Part shown: positions 6,654 to 9,229 of the stretch, one piece after another
Layout: each line of letters begins with the position of its first letter
How positions within the stretch are numbered: the first letter of the stretch is position 1
Assembly (NCBI GenBank): GCA_902805495.1
Contig: CADCTH010000439.1
Span: forward strand, 1 to 9,229
Reading direction: 5' to 3'
Length of the DNA: 9,229 nucleotides
DNA from: an uncultured Actinomycetospora sp.
GTDB lineage: Bacteria > Actinomycetota > Actinomycetes > Mycobacteriales > Pseudonocardiaceae
The notes under the pieces: model-generated
Databases searched by the model: none
What the model saw: only the letters and a program-made list of their open reading frames with translations
What the model was told of the DNA's origin: nothing
Program-made: the position numbers and the translations under genes

Positions 6654-7363
6654 CCGGACGTGCGGAGATCCCCGCGCACCCGGGCGGGATCGAGGTCGCG
6701 ATCGTGTCCGGGCTGTCGGGGGCCGGGCGCAGCACCGCGGCGAAGGTCCTCGAGGACCTCGGCTGGTTCGTCGTCGACAACCTCCCGCCCGAGCTGATCG
6801 AGACGATGGTGGACCTGGGCGCCCGGTCGTCGGGTCAGGTCACGCGCATCGCCGTGGTGATGGACGTGCGCAGCCGCGCGTTCACCACCGACCTCGGCGA
6901 CGTGATCAAGGAGCTCGACGCGCGCGGGCACCGCCCTCGCGTGCTCTTCCTCGACGCGTCCGACGCGGTGCTCATCCGGCGCTTCGAGGCCAACCGCCGC
7001 TCGCACCCGCTGCAGGGCGACGGGCGGCTCTCCGACGGCATCCGCGCCGAGCGCGAGCTGCTCGCCCCGCTGCACGACCAGGCCGACCTCGTCGTCGACA
7101 CGACGAACCGCTCGGTGCACCAGCTGCGCGCGGCCATCGAGAGTGCCTTCGCCGACACGGCGGCCGACGTCGGGCACAGCGTCACCGTCGTCTCGTTCGG
7201 CTACAAGCACGGGCTGCCGCCGGACGCCGACCTCGTCGTCGACATGCGCTTCCTGCCCAACCCGCACTGGATCCCCGAGCTGCGCGAGCACGACGGCCGC
7301 GAGGAGGTCGTGCGCGACTACGTGCTCTCCCAGGAGGGCGCCGAGGAGTTCCTCGAGCGCTAA
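6650..7363 (+). CDS. rapZ: RapZ-family nucleotide-binding protein, truncated by in-frame TAA
   Basis: RapZ (YvcJ) proteins bind nucleotides with an N-terminal P-loop domain and carry a C-terminal domain that in E. coli binds RNA and senses glucosamine-6-phosphate; the role in actinobacteria is less clear. The N-terminal domain is intact here: GLSGAGRS at 21–28, with arginine in place of the Walker A lysine as is usual in this phylum, WFVVDNLPPELI at 39–50, and ANRRSHPLQG. The C-terminal domain begins normally (VVSFGYKHGLPPDADLVVDMRFLPNPHW) but the frame stops with TAA at 7361–7363, codon 238, after EEFLER. Relatives continue with tyrosine at this exact spot. The following 64 codons are in frame and well conserved, giving an expected full length of 302. 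TAC to TAA by a single base change is the simplest cause. The start overlaps the uvrC stop. The shortened product would lack the GCTGGKHRSV signature. Confidence 0.88.
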   Translation: MTGRAEIPAHPGGIEVAIVSGLSGAGRSTAAKVLEDLGWFVVDNLPPELIETMVDLGARSSGQVTRIAVVMDVRSRAFTTDLGDVIKELDARGHRPRVLFLDASDAVLIRRFEANRRSHPLQGDGRLSDGIRAERELLAPLHDQADLVVDTTNRSVHQLRAAIESAFADTAADVGHSVTVVSFGYKHGLPPDADLVVDMRFLPNPHWIPELREHDGREEVVRDYVLSQEGAEEFLER

Positions 7364-7558
7364 CTCGAGCTGCTGCACCTGGTCGGGGCCGGCTACCGGC
7401 GCGAGGGCAAGCGCTACCTCACCGTCGCCGTCGGCTGCACCGGCGGCAAGCACCGCAGCGTCGCCATCGCCGAGGAGCTCGCCCGGCGGATGGAGGGCGG
7501 CGAGGACGGTGGCGGCGTGCGGGTGACGGTGTCGCACCGCGACGTGGGGCGCGAGTGA
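7364..7558 (+). pseudogene. rapZ: Stranded C-terminal part of rapZ beyond the TAA
   Basis: In the same frame as rapZ, the 64 codons after the TAA translate to LELLHLVGAGYRREGKRY, then LTVAVGCTGGKHRSVAIAEE, and end HRDVGRE with a TGA. This is the canonical RapZ C-terminal end, including the most conserved family signature GCTGGKHRSV and the terminal HRD(L/V)GRE seen in mycobacterial homologues. There is no frameshift or further stop, so purifying selection has acted until very recently or is still acting. No good start codon or ribosome binding site follows the TAA, so independent translation is unlikely. The native TGA overlaps the yvcK GTG. Together with 6650–7363 it makes up one gene. Confidence 0.85.
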
Positions 7559-8703
7559 GCGGCCGCGACGCGGAGCGTCCGGGGGAGCACGCCGATAGGG
7601 GAGCCGGAGCATCGGGGCCGGACGCGGATCGCCCGCTGCGGGCGGTGGCCCTCGGCGGCGGCCACGGCCTGCACGCGTCGCTGTCGGCGCTGCGGCGCCT
7701 GACCGACGACATCACCGCGGTCGTGGTCGTCGCCGACGACGGGGGCTCGTCGGGCCGGATCCGCCGCGAGCTGGACATGCTCCCGCTGGGCGACCTGCGC
7801 ATGGCCCTCGGCGCGCTCGCCGGGCAGCAGGACCCGGGCCCGGTGAACACCCTGTGGCAGCGGCTGTTCGAGCACCGCTTCGGCGGGCACGGCGCGCTCG
7901 CCGGGCACGCCGTCGGCAACCTCGTGCTCGCCGGGCTGCTGGAGGTCCTCGACGACCCGGTGGCCGCGCTCGACCAGGCCTGTCACGTCCTCGGGGTGCG
8001 CGGGCGGGTGCTGCCGATGAGCCCGCAGCCCGTGGACATCGAGGCGGACGTGACCGGCATCCGTGGCCCCGCCGGCGGCGACGGTGATGATCGTGCCGAC
8101 CGCGACGTCGCCCACCGCATCCGCGGCCAGGTGGCGGTGGCCACGACGCCGGGCAAGGTGCAGCAGGTGCGCCTCGACCCGCGCCGGCCCAAGGCCTGCC
8201 CGGAGGCGTGCGAGGCGCTGCGCGCCGCGGACGTCATCACGCTCGGACCGGGCTCCTGGTTCTCCAGCGTCCTGCCCCACCTGCTGGTCCCCGAGCAGTT
8301 CACCGCGCTGGTCGAGAGCGAGGCCCGCAAGGTCCTCGTGCTCAACCTGGCGCCGCAGCCGGGGGAGACCGGCGGCTTCTCGCCCGAGCAGCACCTCGAG
8401 GTGCTCGCGGCCCACGCACCGCGGCTGCGTCTCGACGTCGTCGTCGCCGACGAGGGTGCGGTCCCGGAGCCCGACCGGCTGCGCCGCGGCGCCGAGGCCT
8501 TCGGCGCCGAGACGCTGCTGACCACCGTCGGGGCCACCGACGGCAGTCCCCGCCACGACCCCGAGGCCCTCGCCGAGGCCCTGGCCACCGCCGCGCACCA
8601 CCGCGCCCCGCACCGCGAGCCCTCGCGTGCCGGGGCGGGGGGTGCCGACGGCGGCCCCGACCCTGCCCGCCCGCACCAGGAGGAGGACCGAAGGTGGCCA
8701 TGA
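7555..8703 (+). CDS. yvcK: YvcK/CuvA-family UDP-sugar-binding metabolic regulator
   Basis: YvcK proteins share the CofD-like fold but are not cofactor transferases. In Bacillus and mycobacteria (CuvA) they bind UDP-GlcNAc-type sugars and are needed for growth and normal envelope synthesis on gluconeogenic carbon sources. The 382-residue protein shows the nucleotide-binding opening ALGGGHGLHASL (GGGHG 34–38), VVADDGGSSGRIR (DDGGSSG 61–67), GHAVGNL (117–123), the TTPGKVQQVRL strand and LGPGSWFSSVLPHLL. The first 26 residues and the last 40 or so are charged, low-complexity extensions that look disordered. The start is GTG 7555, sharing GTGA with the native rapZ stop, with only a weak GTGGGG upstream, so it probably depends on ribosomes finishing rapZ. 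The TAA in rapZ would stop those ribosomes 192 bases early. The stop overlaps the start region of whiA. Confidence 0.94.
   Translation: MSGRDAERPGEHADRGAGASGPDADRPLRAVALGGGHGLHASLSALRRLTDDITAVVVVADDGGSSGRIRRELDMLPLGDLRMALGALAGQQDPGPVNTLWQRLFEHRFGGHGALAGHAVGNLVLAGLLEVLDDPVAALDQACHVLGVRGRVLPMSPQPVDIEADVTGIRGPAGGDGDDRADRDVAHRIRGQVAVATTPGKVQQVRLDPRRPKACPEACEALRAADVITLGPGSWFSSVLPHLLVPEQFTALVESEARKVLVLNLAPQPGETGGFSPEQHLEVLAAHAPRLRLDVVVADEGAVPEPDRLRRGAEAFGAETLLTTVGATDGSPRHDPEALAEALATAAHHRAPHREPSRAGAGGADGGPDPARPHQEEDRRWP
8678..8686 (+). promoter_or_regulatory. Ribosome binding site of whiA
   Basis: AGGAGGAGG within the last yvcK codons is the strongest Shine-Dalgarno sequence in the window. It ends seven bases before GTG 8694 but 13 bases before ATG 8700, so it selects the GTG. 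Confidence 0.75.
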
Positions 8704-9229
8704 CCGCTGCGGTCAAGGACGAGCTCAGCCGGCTCGCGGTGACCAAGACGTGCTGCCGCCGCGCCGAGGTGGCAGCCCTGCTGCGCTTCGGGGGCGGGCT
8801 GCACATCGTCGGCGGCCGCGTCGTCGTGGAGGCCGAGCTCGACACCGGCTCCGCGGCGCGCCGCCTGCGCGGGGAGATCCACGACCTCTACGGGCACAAC
8901 CCCGAGGTGCACGTCCTGTCGCAGGGCGGCCTGCGCAAGGGCACCCGCTACGTGGTGCGCGTCGCCGCCGACGGCGACTCGCTGGCGCGCCAGACCGGGC
9001 TGCTCGACCAGCGCGGGCGCCCGGTGCGCGGGCTGCCGCCGCAGGTCGTCTCCGGCGGGGTCTGCGACGCCGAGGCCGCGTGGCGCGGGGCGTTCCTGGC
9101 GCACGGCTCGCTGACCGAGCCCGGGCGCAGCTCCGCGCTGGAGATCACCTGCCCCGGTATGGAGGCGGCGATGGCGCTGGTCGGCGCCGCCCGCCGGCTC
9201 GGGGTGGTGGCCAAGGCCCGCGAGGTCCG
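8694..9229 (+). CDS. whiA: WhiA, sporulation/cell-division transcription regulator, 3' end outside window
   Basis: WhiA is a DNA-binding regulator that acts with WhiB to switch on division and sporulation genes in Streptomyces; homologues occur in nearly all Gram-positive bacteria. The 178 residues visible cover the N-terminal part and the LAGLIDADG homing-endonuclease-like domain (catalytically dead in known family members): TCCRRAEVAALLRFGGGLHI, then GLRKGTRYVVRV, RGLPPQVVSG, and the signature CDAEAAWRGAFLAHGSLTEP. The C-terminal helix-turn-helix half, about 150 residues, lies outside. I chose GTG 8694 rather than ATG 8700 because it gives M-A-M-TAAVKDELSRL as in Streptomyces WhiA and fits the ribosome binding site. 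It overlaps the end of yvcK by 10 bases and is likely co-translated. No promoter is seen in the overlap. Confidence 0.95.
   Translation, partial: MAMTAAVKDELSRLAVTKTCCRRAEVAALLRFGGGLHIVGGRVVVEAELDTGSAARRLRGEIHDLYGHNPEVHVLSQGGLRKGTRYVVRVAADGDSLARQTGLLDQRGRPVRGLPPQVVSGGVCDAEAAWRGAFLAHGSLTEPGRSSALEITCPGMEAAMALVGAARRLGVVAKAREV

Noticed and set aside
1..9229. CRISPR array, tRNA/rRNA genes, phage or toxin–antitoxin genes, integrase sites
   Set aside because: I looked for spaced repeats, tRNA-like folds and characteristic proteins on both strands and found none I could support.

Overview
The window is very GC-rich chromosomal DNA. It has short or overlapping gene junctions and the gene order uvrC–rapZ–yvcK–whiA, which is a hallmark of Actinobacteria. 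Protein details fit that phylum: a RapZ Walker A of the form GLSGAGRST, a WhiA beginning MAMTAAVKDELSRL, and a likely leaderless uvrC. I would guess a Pseudonocardiaceae-like or related lineage, but the genus cannot be fixed from the sequence alone. All supported genes are on the + strand. The long minus-strand and out-of-frame readings are GC-driven shadows.

Region 1 (1–3663) is a tight block. A SNF2/HepA-type helicase, cut by the left edge of the window, overlaps by 11 bases a SWIM zinc-finger protein, the usual partner of such helicases. Nine bases later comes a PIG-L/LmbE-type deacetylase, which may also have its own leaderless promoter overlapping the SWIM stop codon.

Region 2 (3664–4625) is loose, gene-poor and has the most unusual structure. 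It holds a 97-residue protein of unknown function and a long near-perfect palindrome with 36-base arms. A stranded 3' fragment of a cobalamin-independent methionine synthase-like (MetE C-terminal type) gene begins exactly at the palindrome's edge. Next are four phased copies of GACACGCC and the putative uvrC promoter. It looks like a site of past rearrangement.

Region 3 (4626–9229) is the conserved cluster: uvrC (excinuclease endonuclease subunit), rapZ, yvcK (UDP-sugar-binding regulator of central and cell-wall metabolism) and whiA (sporulation/division regulator, cut by the right edge). Junctions are start/stop overlaps, so translational coupling is expected. The main surprise is an in-frame TAA at codon 238 of rapZ, where relatives have tyrosine. 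The remaining 64 codons are still clean and well conserved, and they end in the native stop that overlaps the yvcK start. The gene is therefore either a very recent pseudogene, a sequencing error, or a recoded gene.

I do not see a defence system, CRISPR array, prophage, complete transposon or RNA gene here. The points worth following up are the rapZ stop, the palindrome with its adjoining gene remnant, and the phased repeats before uvrC.
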